Origin: Holosporales bacterium | GTDB lineage: Bacteria > Pseudomonadota > Alphaproteobacteria > RUG11792 | Assembly: GCA_031286725.1 (NCBI GenBank) | Contig: JAITTR010000086.1 | Location: 1-11,596 of the forward strand | Direction of reading: 5' to 3' | DNA length: 11,596 bases | Part shown: piece after piece, positions 1 through 7,100 of the stretch | How positions within the stretch are numbered: the stretch's first letter is position 1 | Layout: each line of letters starts with the position of its first letter | The notes under the pieces: generated by a model | Told to the model about the DNA's origin: nothing | The model's database searches: none | What the model saw: the letters and a program-made list of their open reading frames with translations, nothing else | Made by a program: the position numbers and the translations under genes

Positions 1-43
1 GAATCGCTCCGAGATTTTTTATAAAAACGAAAAAGAATTGGTT

Positions 44-49
44 TATAAT
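44..49 (+). promoter_or_regulatory. Putative -10 box of the isc operon
   Basis: A perfect TATAAT hexamer lies 32 bases upstream of the iscS start and would give a leader of roughly 25 bases. The region 16-18 bases further upstream is only AT-rich and has no good TTGACA match, so the -35 element is weak or absent. No convincing IscR or RirA operator was seen, although only about 80 bases are available upstream. Confidence 0.4.
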
Positions 50-81
50 ACTCATGCCTATATGTTTAATGGGTTTTGTTT

Positions 82-1299
82 ATGGAAACCTCAAAAATAT
101 ATTTAGATTACGCTTCAACAACGCCATGCGACAAAGATGTTGTAGCGGAGATGGTTCCCTATTTTGGGGAGCAATTTGGCAATCCGAACTCTATCCACGA
201 TTATGGCCAGATAGCGTTAGAAGCCCTAACAAACTCAAGAATTCAGATTAAAAACCTTATAAATTCAGAATTTGACGAAATAGTTTTTACTAGCGGATCA
301 ACGGAATCCAACAATATAGCGATAATACGCTCCATGCAATATTTGAAAACAACGAATAAAAATCGCTTTATAACTTTAAAAACCGAACATAAGTCCGTAT
401 TAGATTGTGCGGATTATTTAAACCGTTTTGGGTTTGAAACGACGCTATTAGACGTAAAAAACGACGGAACGCTTGAGTTCAGCTATTTAGAAGAAAATCT
501 CAACGAACAAACTGGATTAGTTTCAATATGTTTCGTCAATAACGAAACGGGAGTCGCTCAGGATATAAAGAAAATATCCAAAATATGTTGCGATAAAAAC
601 ATATTATTGCATATTGACGCAACGCAAGCTTTTGGGAAAATTCCAATAGACGTTAAAGATTTGGATATAGATTTCTTAAGCGCTTCGGGACACAAAATAT
701 ATGGTCCAAAAGGAATAGGCGTATTATTTGGCAAAAAGCAAAGTCAAAAATTTATTCGAGTTCCTAGAGCAAATCCCGAAGTTGAATTCGGCATAAGATC
801 TGGGACTATCCCAGTTCCGTTATGCGTTGGGTTAGGAAAAGCGGCCGAAATAGCCCAAAACGAAATGAGCTCAAATATTAATAAAATAAAAGCTTTGAAA
901 AAACAGCTTATAGAAGGAATATTTTCTCAATTAGACGAAGTTTATATTAATGGCTCTTCTGAGAATAACTATCCCGGAATAATAAATATTAGCTTTAGAG
1001 GATGCGAAGGCGAAGCTTTGATGATGGAAGCGAATAGAATTGCGGTATCTTCCGGATCGGCTTGCACGTCTAATAAACTCTCGGTCTCTCACGTTTTGGC
1101 AGCTATGGGAATTCCTTCGGATATAGCTCAATCCTCGCTAAGAATAACCATAGGAAAATATACTGAATCTTTAGATATAGATATCGCGATAGAAGATTTA
1201 GTTGCCGCAACCAATAAATTAAGATTAATGAGCCCCATCTGGGATATGATAAAATCTGGCATAGATATAGAAAAAGTATTTCAAAGAAGGAGTAGTTAA
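82..1299 (+). CDS. iscS: Cysteine desulfurase IscS (divergent)
   Basis: This PLP enzyme removes sulfur from L-cysteine as a protein persulfide and passes it to the IscU scaffold. The 405-residue length matches the family (E. coli 404). Catalytic residues are seen at the expected places: His103 (TEHKSVLD), Asp179 (HIDAT), the PLP lysine Lys205 (SGHKIYGPKG) and the persulfide cysteine Cys328 in SSGSACTS, followed by the C-terminal SPIWDM segment typical of IscS. I chose the ATG at 82; a TTG at 76 in the same frame would add two residues and looks less likely. The next gene starts 2 bases after the stop, and its ribosome site AGAAGGAG (1285-1292) lies inside this 3' end, so the two are co-transcribed. 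Oddities: the usual GGGQE/GGGHE loop reads NPEVE (residues 231-235), and the E. coli Arg220/223/225 patch aligns to Lys, Gln and Phe. The desulfurase assignment is firm; altered partner binding is inference. Confidence 0.95.
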   Translation: METSKIYLDYASTTPCDKDVVAEMVPYFGEQFGNPNSIHDYGQIALEALTNSRIQIKNLINSEFDEIVFTSGSTESNNIAIIRSMQYLKTTNKNRFITLKTEHKSVLDCADYLNRFGFETTLLDVKNDGTLEFSYLEENLNEQTGLVSICFVNNETGVAQDIKKISKICCDKNILLHIDATQAFGKIPIDVKDLDIDFLSASGHKIYGPKGIGVLFGKKQSQKFIRVPRANPEVEFGIRSGTIPVPLCVGLGKAAEIAQNEMSSNINKIKALKKQLIEGIFSQLDEVYINGSSENNYPGIINISFRGCEGEALMMEANRIAVSSGSACTSNKLSVSHVLAAMGIPSDIAQSSLRITIGKYTESLDIDIAIEDLVAATNKLRLMSPIWDMIKSGIDIEKVFQRRSS

Positions 1300-1301
1300 A
1301 A

Positions 1302-2006
1302 ATGAAATATAGCGAAAAAACGCTGAAATACTACGAAAACATGAAAAATATAGGAAGTTTTGACGAAAATCTTCCAAATATAGGAACCGGAATAGTCGGA
1401 TCCCCGTTATGCGGAGACGTTATGAAACTACAGCTTGTTTTTGATGAAAACGATAAAATAATAGACGCGAAATATAAAGTTTTTGGTTGTGTTTCCGCTA
1501 TCGCGTCTATGGAATTTCTCACGACTCTTTTAAAAGGAATAACTATAGAAGAAGCGAAAAAAATTAAAAACGAAGAAGTCTCGGATTCGCTAGAACTTTC
1601 CGATATAAAAAGACATTGCTCCGTTTTGGCTAAAGAAGCGATAAACGCTGCGATAGAAGGCTATGTTTCTAAAAGAAATCAGCTAATAACGATTACTGCA
1701 CAAGCCGTTGAAAAATTAAAAAGTCTGCTCGCTTTGCATGACGAAAATTGCAAAGGCATTTCCATTACCGTATGTTCTGGCTGTTGTTCGGGAATTGATT
1801 ACACCCTTTCTTACGAAATCGAAATGCCAGAAAATAAAAAATCTATAGAAGTAGACGGCATAAACTTCTTCTATGACGAAAACGTTGAAAACGTGATAAG
1901 AGGATTAAACATAGATTTGGTAGAGAACAGCTTCAGCCACGGGTTTGTCGTTACTAACAAAAATCATGTTCCATGTCAAAATTGTACTTGTCAATGCGGG
2001 AAGTAA
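1302..2006 (+). CDS. iscU: IscU-IscA fusion: Fe-S scaffold joined to A-type carrier
   Basis: Residues 1-125 form a complete IscU scaffold domain that aligns without gaps to E. coli IscU. It carries Cys37-Gly-Asp39, Cys63 in FGCVSAIAS, His105 and Cys106 in RHCSVL, the ligands on which 2Fe-2S clusters are built. Residues about 128-234 form an A-type carrier domain (IscA/ErpA family): CCSGIDY at 161-167, the GxxID-like segment near 201-205, GFVVTN at 214-219, and a C-terminal CxC in CQCGK. The reading frame is uninterrupted between domains, with a linker of only a few residues. Oddities: the IscU LPPVK motif, bound by the HscA chaperone, reads LSDIK (99-103), and the IscA half has extra cysteines (158, 161, 225, 228) around the usual three. 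It is not a classic NifU, which has a ferredoxin-like middle and an Nfu-type C-terminus. It sits between iscS and ruvA. The domain calls are firm; single-chain scaffold-to-carrier transfer is inference. Confidence 0.92.
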   Translation: MKYSEKTLKYYENMKNIGSFDENLPNIGTGIVGSPLCGDVMKLQLVFDENDKIIDAKYKVFGCVSAIASMEFLTTLLKGITIEEAKKIKNEEVSDSLELSDIKRHCSVLAKEAINAAIEGYVSKRNQLITITAQAVEKLKSLLALHDENCKGISITVCSGCCSGIDYTLSYEIEMPENKKSIEVDGINFFYDENVENVIRGLNIDLVENSFSHGFVVTNKNHVPCQNCTCQCGK

Positions 2007-2588
2007 ATGATAGCGAGACTAACCGGGAAAATTGACTTTATTTTAGAAGATTCCATTATAATCGACGCTAACGGCATTGGATTTCAGGTTTTTATAGCGA
2101 CCAAACTAAAGGACTCTTTTTCTATTGGGCAAGAAATCTCTCTTCGGATATTTCATGTTTTTCGCCAAGAACAACAATATTTATGCGGATTTTCTAACGA
2201 AGAAGAATTAAATATATTTAAAGCTTTATTAGATGTCCCAGGAATCGGGGTAAAATCGGCTATTTCTGTTTTATCAACGCTTTCGGTCGAAGAATTCGCG
2301 GTAGCGGTGGCTAATCAAGACCCGGAAACTTTATGCAGAGTCGGAGGGGTAGGAAGAAAAACAGCAGAAAGAATTTTGCTGGAGTTAAAGGATAAAACTA
2401 TAACAAAAATAAAAGACATATATTTTAAAGAAAATCAAAACATTAACGATGCAATTTTAGGTTTAATTAGCCTTGGATATCAGAAAAACATGGTAATAAA
2501 ATTGATTTCTGAAATTTCGAAAACATTAGGCCAAACTGCTTCCACAAATGAAATAATAGTTCAGTGTTTGAAAAATATTAACTCATAA
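2007..2588 (+). CDS. ruvA: Holliday junction helicase subunit RuvA
   Basis: RuvA binds four-way DNA junctions as a tetramer and loads the RuvB motor for branch migration in recombinational repair. The 193-residue protein is slightly shorter than E. coli RuvA (203). Seen in order: an N-terminal OB-fold domain starting MIARLTGKI (1-62), two helix-hairpin-helix motifs with VPGIGVKSA (78-86) and VGGVGRKTAERI (112-123), and a small C-terminal domain (about 146-193, NDAILGLISLGY) that contacts RuvB. The ATG follows the TAA of the IscU-IscA gene with no spacer, and GGGAAG just upstream can act as ribosome site, so expression is probably translationally coupled. The usual partners ruvB and ruvC are not adjacent, and pairing with Fe-S genes is unusual. 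The downstream 49 bases show no clear terminator before the convergent ftsQ. Confidence 0.96.
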   Translation: MIARLTGKIDFILEDSIIIDANGIGFQVFIATKLKDSFSIGQEISLRIFHVFRQEQQYLCGFSNEEELNIFKALLDVPGIGVKSAISVLSTLSVEEFAVAVANQDPETLCRVGGVGRKTAERILLELKDKTITKIKDIYFKENQNINDAILGLISLGYQKNMVIKLISEISKTLGQTASTNEIIVQCLKNINS

Positions 2589-2637
2589 AACCTTTATCCA
2601 TTCCTGAACAGTATAAAGAAAACTAGTAAATTTCCTT

Positions 2638-3420
2638 CTATATAGAGTTTTTGTTTTCCTTAAACTTCAATCCGTTTATAATAACGTTATCTTTTGTCCT
2701 AATGTCTATAGATTTTATTGTTTTTTTATTGAAATTATTCTGTTTTAAAATAATGGATAAAATGCTTAGCGCGTCATCTATATTATTGTCAGGCAATTTT
2801 ATTTGAATTCCGCCGCAAATAAATATATCCCAACGTCTTTTTCTAATAAAAGCTAAGGAGTTTAATTTTGTTTTTACAATTTCATATTTTGCAATAGACT
2901 CCAATATTGAGCCAACATTAATATTAGCATCTTCGCCTGCAACTATCGGAAGGTTGGTCGCTGTAGGAGTAATATCTTCAATATAATTGCCTTTTTCGTC
3001 AATAATAGTAAAAGTTGAATTATGTTGAAATATAGCGACAGGAGTTTTTTGAACAATTTTTATATCTAAAGTATTAGGCAAAAATTTTTTAATTACGACT
3101 TCTTTTATCCATCCAATTTCTTTAATTCTTTGATATATCTCGGACATGGATAACTTAAAAATATTGTCTCCTTTTTCAAACTTTAATTTATCTTTAATCA
3201 GGTTTTCGACTTTTGAATTAGCCCCAGATATGTTAATCGAATTCAAAACAAGGCCACTGAATTTTAAGCTCGAATCTAAAATATTATTGAAAAAAGAAAA
3301 AATAGAATTAGAGAAAAAATAAATACTCCCCACAACGAAACTAAATAGAGGACAAATAATTGCCAATCTCCGCCTCAATTTATTTTCTTTTTTTCGTTTA
3401 TTAATTTTCTTCTTAGCCAT
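2638..3420 (-). CDS. ftsQ: Cell division protein FtsQ
   Basis: FtsQ is a single-pass inner-membrane divisome protein that links early cytoskeletal components to the FtsB/FtsL and septal wall-synthesis machinery. The 260-residue protein has a very basic cytoplasmic start (KKKINKRKKENKLRRR), one membrane segment at about residues 19-44, then a POTRA domain at about 58-127 (INISGANS, GDNIFKLSMSEI, IGWIKEVVIKKFLPNTLDIKI). A beta-rich domain follows with IDEKGNYI (140-147) and RRWDIFICGGIQIKLP (195-210); this last segment resembles alphaproteobacterial FtsQ. It starts 8 bases after the prfA stop, so the two are probably one transcript. The family position next to murB/ddl and ftsA/ftsZ is absent here. 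Sequence identity to well-studied FtsQ is low apart from these segments, but architecture and length fit well. Confidence 0.88.
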   Translation of the reverse strand: MAKKKINKRKKENKLRRRLAIICPLFSFVVGSIYFFSNSIFSFFNNILDSSLKFSGLVLNSINISGANSKVENLIKDKLKFEKGDNIFKLSMSEIYQRIKEIGWIKEVVIKKFLPNTLDIKIVQKTPVAIFQHNSTFTIIDEKGNYIEDITPTATNLPIVAGEDANINVGSILESIAKYEIVKTKLNSLAFIRKRRWDIFICGGIQIKLPDNNIDDALSILSIILKQNNFNKKTIKSIDIRTKDNVIINGLKFKENKNSI

Positions 3421-3428
3421 AATTCCGG

Positions 3429-4502
3429 CTATTCCCCCTTGAGTCTCTCGGCTTGATCGAATTCTATTAATTTATCGATAACTTCGTCAAGAGCTTCTCC
3501 GCTCATAATCTTATCGATCTTATATAAAGTCAAATTAATTCTGTGATCCGATACTCTTCCTTGAGGAAAATTATAGGTTCTTATCCTTTCGGATCTATCT
3601 CCTGATCCGACCTGGCTTCGGCGGCTTTCCGATCTAGAGGCCTCTTGTTTCATTCTTTCGTTTTCATATATCTTTGCTCTTAAGATCTTCATCGCTTTTG
3701 CTTTGTTTTTATGCTGAGATCTTTCGTCTTGAACCGCAACAACCGTCCCAGTCGGAGTATGAGTTATCCTAACTGCGCTGTCCGTTTTGTTGACATGCTG
3801 TCCGCCAGCCCCAGAAGCTCTATAGGTATCGATTTGCAAATCTTTTTCGTCTATTTGAATATCAACTTCCTCAGCCTCCGGCAAAACGGCTACAGTCGCC
3901 GCAGAGGTGTGAATTCTTCCCGAGGCTTCTGTTTCGGGGACTCTTTGAACTCTGTGTACTCCGGACTCAAATTTTAACCTAGCAAAAACCCCTTTTCCGG
4001 AAATACCCGTGCTAGCCTCTTTTATAGCTCCAATTCCGCTTTCGTTGAAATCCAAAACCTCAAAACTCCATCCATGCAAAGAGGAATATAATTCGTACAT
4101 TCTTAATAAATCCGCGGCAAATAATCCGGCCTCGTCTCCTCCGGTTCCCGCTCTTATTTCTAGAATAGCGCCTTTTTCGTCGTCAATATCCTTTGGCAAT
4201 AACAAAATTTTTATCCTTTTCTCGCTTTCTTCTATAGATTGTTTTATTTCCGGGATTTCTTCGTAAGCCATGTCTTTTATTTCTTTATCTTCAGAACGCT
4301 CCGCTAACTCTAGCGTATTGCCCAATTCCTTTTCTTTTAATAATAAAAACTTTATTTCTTTTGAAATCTCGGATAAATTTGCAAATTCTTTTGATAATTT
4401 TGTAAATTCTTTAGGATCAAAATCATCTTGATTATTAAGCTGCTGTTTAACAATTTCGAATCTGTCTAGTATAGAATTCAACTTTTTTCTAAATCCGTTC
4501 AT
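3429..4502 (-). CDS. prfA: Peptide chain release factor 1
   Basis: RF1 recognises UAA and UAG in the ribosomal A site and triggers hydrolysis of the peptidyl-tRNA. The 357-residue length is normal (E. coli 360). Visible landmarks are the GGDEAGLFA segment (121-129), the codon-recognition tripeptide PET (189-191) inside HRVQRVPETEASGRIHTSA, and the catalytic GGQ (233-235) in ASGAGGQHVNKTDSAVRITH. The PxT tripeptide separates it from RF2, which has SPF; PET is a variant of the E. coli PAT. The C-terminal SDHRINLTLYKID segment is typical. The ATG is preceded by GAGAATAAAT, a modest ribosome site. Alphaproteobacteria often place prmC after prfA; here ftsQ follows instead. Confidence 0.97.
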   Translation of the reverse strand: MNGFRKKLNSILDRFEIVKQQLNNQDDFDPKEFTKLSKEFANLSEISKEIKFLLLKEKELGNTLELAERSEDKEIKDMAYEEIPEIKQSIEESEKRIKILLLPKDIDDEKGAILEIRAGTGGDEAGLFAADLLRMYELYSSLHGWSFEVLDFNESGIGAIKEASTGISGKGVFARLKFESGVHRVQRVPETEASGRIHTSAATVAVLPEAEEVDIQIDEKDLQIDTYRASGAGGQHVNKTDSAVRITHTPTGTVVAVQDERSQHKNKAKAMKILRAKIYENERMKQEASRSESRRSQVGSGDRSERIRTYNFPQGRVSDHRINLTLYKIDKIMSGEALDEVIDKLIEFDQAERLKGE

Positions 4503-4785
4503 ATTTATTCTCTATATATTAAGCAAAGGTAAGTATAGTTTAAGTTCTTTTTCGGTAACTAGTTTTTGGAAAAGAGCTTAAGCTTAGCATACCATAAAAA
4601 AGCCTTGTCTCGGAATTAATTTTCTACGCACTACAAATTTTAATAATATTGAATTACATACTCATTTGCTATATTCTAGTTTGGCCTCAGTTCCGGGAAA
4701 AATCAAAGTAGTTCTTCTTTTGGTAGCGAGCGTTTTATTATTTGGGTTAGGAGACTTTGGGGTTTAAAGAGCTCTAAAACTTAGA
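4503..4785. other. Spacer between ilvE and prfA
   Basis: This 283-base spacer separates the 3' end of ilvE from the 5' end of prfA, both on the reverse strand. It must hold the prfA promoter if prfA is not read through from ilvE. A TATACT hexamer on the reverse strand near 4532-4537 is the best -10 candidate, without a good -35. No strong hairpin plus T-tract was found to end ilvE. A short hydrophobic open stretch lies on the forward strand at 4666-4767. Confidence 0.5.
4666..4767 (+). pseudogene. Short hydrophobic ORF, possible membrane-anchor remnant
   Basis: From a TTG codon at 4666 the forward strand encodes 33 residues ending at a TAA at 4765. The tail, KIKVVLLLVASVLLFGLGD, resembles by eye the N-terminal membrane anchor of PpiD/SurA-N-type periplasmic isomerases, which often read K-x-LL-x-LL-x-S-F-x-x-W-G-I-G-D. 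The frame stays open upstream for about 20 codons without ATG, and there is no ribosome site. It may be the decayed front of such a gene, or chance coding in an AT-rich spacer. The call is weak. Confidence 0.15.
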
Positions 4786-5652
4786 TTATGCATTAACCAA
4801 TTCCAAATATGCTTTTCTCAACTCTTTAGTAATATATCCAATCTCAAAAACTTGGTTTTCTATTTTCCCCACGGGAACTACTTCCGCTGCAGTTCCAGTC
4901 AAGAATACTTCGTCAAAGTCTCTCAGTTCTTCTGGCAATATATCTCTCGAATAGACTTTATATCCTTTTTGTTTAGAGATTTCTATTATAGTTTGCCTTG
5001 TGATGCCATTCAAAAACGCATGCGGAGCCGGCGTGTGAATCTCGTCGTTTATAACGAAAAATATATTGGATCCTGAGCTTTCCGCTATATATCCTCTATA
5101 ATCCGTCATTATGACGTCGTCAAATCCTTTATCTCGGGCTTTGTTTTTGCTAATAGTTCCAATCATATATAATCCTGAAGCTTTTGCGGAAGTTGGAGCG
5201 GTTCTCGGATCAGGCCTTCTCCAATCAGCCCAACATAAGCTAACGCCTTCTTTTAATAAATCCTCTCCAAAATAAGATTTCCATTCCCAAGCGGCTACCA
5301 TAACGTTTATAGAGGAATCTCTTGAAAAAACGCTCAAATTTTCCGATCCTCGCCATATTAGCGGTCTTATGTAAGCGTTTGTTAAATTATTTTGGGCTAA
5401 AGTCTCCATAACGATATCGTTAATTTCCTCAATTGTATATTGTGGAGTTAAATCTAATATTTCCGCGGATTCAAACAATCTTTCGTGATGTTCTCGCATT
5501 TTGAAGACCTTTCCGTTATAACTTCTTTCTCCCTCGAAAACTGAGCTTCCAAAATGAAGCCCATGAGTTAGAACGTGAATTTTTGCTTCTTGCCATTTGA
5601 CAAATTTTCCGTTAATCCATATAAACCCCTCTCTTTGGTCTATATTTGTCAT
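4786..5652 (-). CDS. ilvE: Branched-chain amino acid aminotransferase
   Basis: This fold-type IV PLP enzyme interconverts leucine, isoleucine and valine with their 2-oxo acids, using glutamate/2-oxoglutarate. The 288-residue protein shows the front segment THGLHFGSSVFEGERSY (29-45), Arg58 in REHHERLF, the PLP lysine Lys157 in TSAKASGLYM, Glu191 in AESSGSNIFF, and the C-terminal TGTAAEVVPVG turn that binds the PLP phosphate. Numbering nearly coincides with E. coli IlvE (Lys160, Glu194). No other branched-chain biosynthesis gene is present in the window, so in a host-associated cell it may serve interconversion or degradation; that is inference. The related D-alanine and aminodeoxychorismate enzymes share the fold, but the length and EGERSY segment favour a BCAT. 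The ribosome site (AAAGAA) is weak. It appears to be a single-gene unit. Confidence 0.92.
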   Translation of the reverse strand: MTNIDQREGFIWINGKFVKWQEAKIHVLTHGLHFGSSVFEGERSYNGKVFKMREHHERLFESAEILDLTPQYTIEEINDIVMETLAQNNLTNAYIRPLIWRGSENLSVFSRDSSINVMVAAWEWKSYFGEDLLKEGVSLCWADWRRPDPRTAPTSAKASGLYMIGTISKNKARDKGFDDVIMTDYRGYIAESSGSNIFFVINDEIHTPAPHAFLNGITRQTIIEISKQKGYKVYSRDILPEELRDFDEVFLTGTAAEVVPVGKIENQVFEIGYITKELRKAYLELVNA

Positions 5653-5881
5653 TTCTTTATCTAGTTAACTATTCTATTTCCAACTATTTAAACACAATTT
5701 CGAATAAAAACGGTAGGAAATAATGCACAAAATATAAATAGTAGGAGTTTAAGGCATTGCTAGTTTTACCATTACTTCCGCCTGTCTTTTATATCAAAGC
5801 TCTAAGTTCTGGGAGAGCAAAATGTTCCGCATAAAATATTTTGTTATTTCCATCTAAGGAAAGCGAGATAATTGAAGCTGA

Positions 5882-5917
5882 TTTGGCAAGGTGGAGAGCG
5901 CAGCGGACCTTGACAAA
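5882..5917. repeat. Inverted repeat with 11-base arms
   Basis: The arms TTTGGCAAGGT (5882-5892) and ACCTTGACAAA (5907-5917) are complementary except for one base, around a 14-base GC-rich loop. It is the first of three palindromes packed into 155 bases. Neither side has a T-tract, so it does not read as a terminator. Confidence 0.7.
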
Positions 5918-5923
5918 TCTTTC

Positions 5924-5962
5924 GGGCGGATATGGTAAAATCGAAGAATACCATATCCGCCC
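5924..5962. repeat. Perfect inverted repeat with 14-base arms
   Basis: GGGCGGATATGGTA (5924-5937) is exactly complementary to TACCATATCCGCCC (5949-5962), with an 11-base loop. This is the longest perfect hairpin found in the window and is strongly GC-enriched against its surroundings. No T-tract follows on either strand. Such elements are typical of dispersed palindromic repeats; whether copies exist elsewhere in the genome cannot be seen here. Confidence 0.9.
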
Positions 5963-6019
5963 TTGCTGACTCTTGGCCTATGTTATCTATAATACGTCCG
6001 TACATTAAAAACCTTGTTG

Positions 6020-6035
6020 CTTCCAAGCTTGGAAG
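6020..6035. repeat. Perfect 16-base palindrome
   Basis: CTTCCAAGCTTGGAAG is its own reverse complement. On the reverse strand, downstream of fabD, it could fold into a 6-base-pair hairpin followed eight bases later by a TTTTT run. It might therefore help end the truB-rpsO-fabD transcript, though the spacing is poor for an intrinsic terminator. Confidence 0.7.
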
Positions 6036-6116
6036 GATGACTAAAAAAGGGGGGAGAAGCGAAGCTAGCAAGCCTTCCTTAACAATAACCTGTTGGGTCT
6101 AAGCAAAGGAATCCAT

Positions 6117-7076
6117 TTAAACTTGGCCTATCTTTATAAATTCTTCAATTTGAGATACTGTTTCTAAATTTAAAACGTTAACTTCCGGATGAGATCTTTT
6201 TATCATTGAAGATAAAACTTTTCCTGGAGCTATTTCTATGATGCGGTTTATTTCACTATCTTTTCTCAAAAAATCAATAGTCTCTCTCCATCTAACTCTT
6301 CCCGTCATTTGCCTTATCAAATAATTGTGAATTTCTTTACTACTATTTAAGAGTTCTGCGGAAGAGTTCATTATTATAGGAACTCTAAAATTATGGATTG
6401 TAACGTTATTAGATATAAAAGAGTCCAGTTCAATAGCGGCTTTAGCCATAAGCGGACTGTGAAACGGACCGCTAGTATTTAATTCTATTGCCTTTGTCGC
6501 TCCAAGTTCTTTTGCTCTTTCAACGACAATCTTCACGGTATTTTTTTCTCCGCTTATAACAACCTGGGACAAAGAATTATCGTTAGCTATGACGCAAATG
6601 TTTCTTCCAGATTGATACGGTTTTACTAACTCTTCAATTTCCATTGCGCATACTCCAATAAGAGCCATCATGGAATACTCCAAGTTATCTGGGCAGGATT
6701 CTGACATTAATTCTCCCCTTTTCTTTATTATTTTAGCGGCGTCTAAAACGGAGAAAACGCCTGCGACGCAAAGAGCCGTATATTCTCCAAGAGAATGACC
6801 TGCAACATATTTGCAATTGTTGGCGATATTGTATCCGTATTCTTTTTCTAATATAGAAACGCAAGACATTCCGACGGAAAATATTGCAGGTTGAGCATTT
6901 TCCGTTTTTGTTAATTCCTCTATTGGCCCTTCGGCTATTAACTTAGAGATTTTGAACGAAATAGCTTCTTCTATTTCTTCCATAACCTCCATTCCGGATT
7001 TAAACCCGTTAATAAATGCGGCAGCCATGCCTAATTTCTGAGAGCCTTGTCCAGGGAAAATAAACGCGTCGCTCAT
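6117..7076 (-). CDS. fabD: Malonyl-CoA:ACP transacylase FabD
   Basis: FabD moves the malonyl group from coenzyme A to acyl carrier protein, supplying extender units for type II fatty-acid synthesis in the cytoplasm. The 319-residue protein (E. coli 309) begins with the family FPGQGSQKLGM (7-17). The catalytic serine is Ser95 in AGHSLGEYTAL. Arg120 (KKRGELM) matches the malonate-binding arginine, and His206 in GPFHSPLM completes the dyad. The N-terminal ATG is preceded by GAGAG at a suitable distance. It starts 24 bases after rpsO and is probably co-transcribed with truB and rpsO. The usual neighbours fabG, acpP and fabF are absent. All key residues are present, so it should be active. Confidence 0.95.
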   Translation of the reverse strand: MSDAFIFPGQGSQKLGMAAAFINGFKSGMEVMEEIEEAISFKISKLIAEGPIEELTKTENAQPAIFSVGMSCVSILEKEYGYNIANNCKYVAGHSLGEYTALCVAGVFSVLDAAKIIKKRGELMSESCPDNLEYSMMALIGVCAMEIEELVKPYQSGRNICVIANDNSLSQVVISGEKNTVKIVVERAKELGATKAIELNTSGPFHSPLMAKAAIELDSFISNNVTIHNFRVPIIMNSSAELLNSSKEIHNYLIRQMTGRVRWRETIDFLRKDSEINRIIEIAPGKVLSSMIKRSHPEVNVLNLETVSQIEEFIKIGQV

Positions 7077-7100
7077 AAAATCTCTCAGTAAATTCCTATT

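Larger units (their letters stand above)
5653..6116. other. Palindrome-rich spacer between fabD and ilvE
   Basis: This 464-base stretch has no credible gene. The ilvE-proximal part (5653-5840) is AT-rich and should hold the ilvE promoter; on the reverse strand a TAGAAT at 5671-5676 with TTGTGT at 5692-5697 is a possible but poorly spaced pair. The part from about 5880 to 6062 is richer in G and C and holds three inverted repeats, listed separately, which give it the look of an inserted palindromic repeat. A 75-codon open frame runs across it on the reverse strand (6071-5844), but it begins with TTG and is probably a by-product of the repeat. Confidence 0.6.

Noticed and set aside
76..81. TTG start for iscS two codons upstream
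   Set aside because: The ATG at 82 gives METSKIYLDYAST, which fits the family start; nothing supports the TTG.
1302..2006. Classic NifU scaffold
   Set aside because: NifU has a ferredoxin-like central domain and an Nfu C-terminus with CxxC. The second half here is clearly A-type (CSG and C-terminal CxC).
3711..4266. Forward open frames opposite prfA
   Set aside because: They are antisense to a strongly conserved gene, have no family features, and reflect the codon bias of prfA.
5924..5962. Terminator for fabD or ilvE
   Set aside because: The hairpin is strong but no T-tract follows on either strand.
5844..6071. 75-codon reverse open frame across the palindromes
   Set aside because: It begins with TTG, lacks a convincing ribosome site, and its sequence is largely dictated by the inverted repeats. 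It is treated as a by-product of the repeat.
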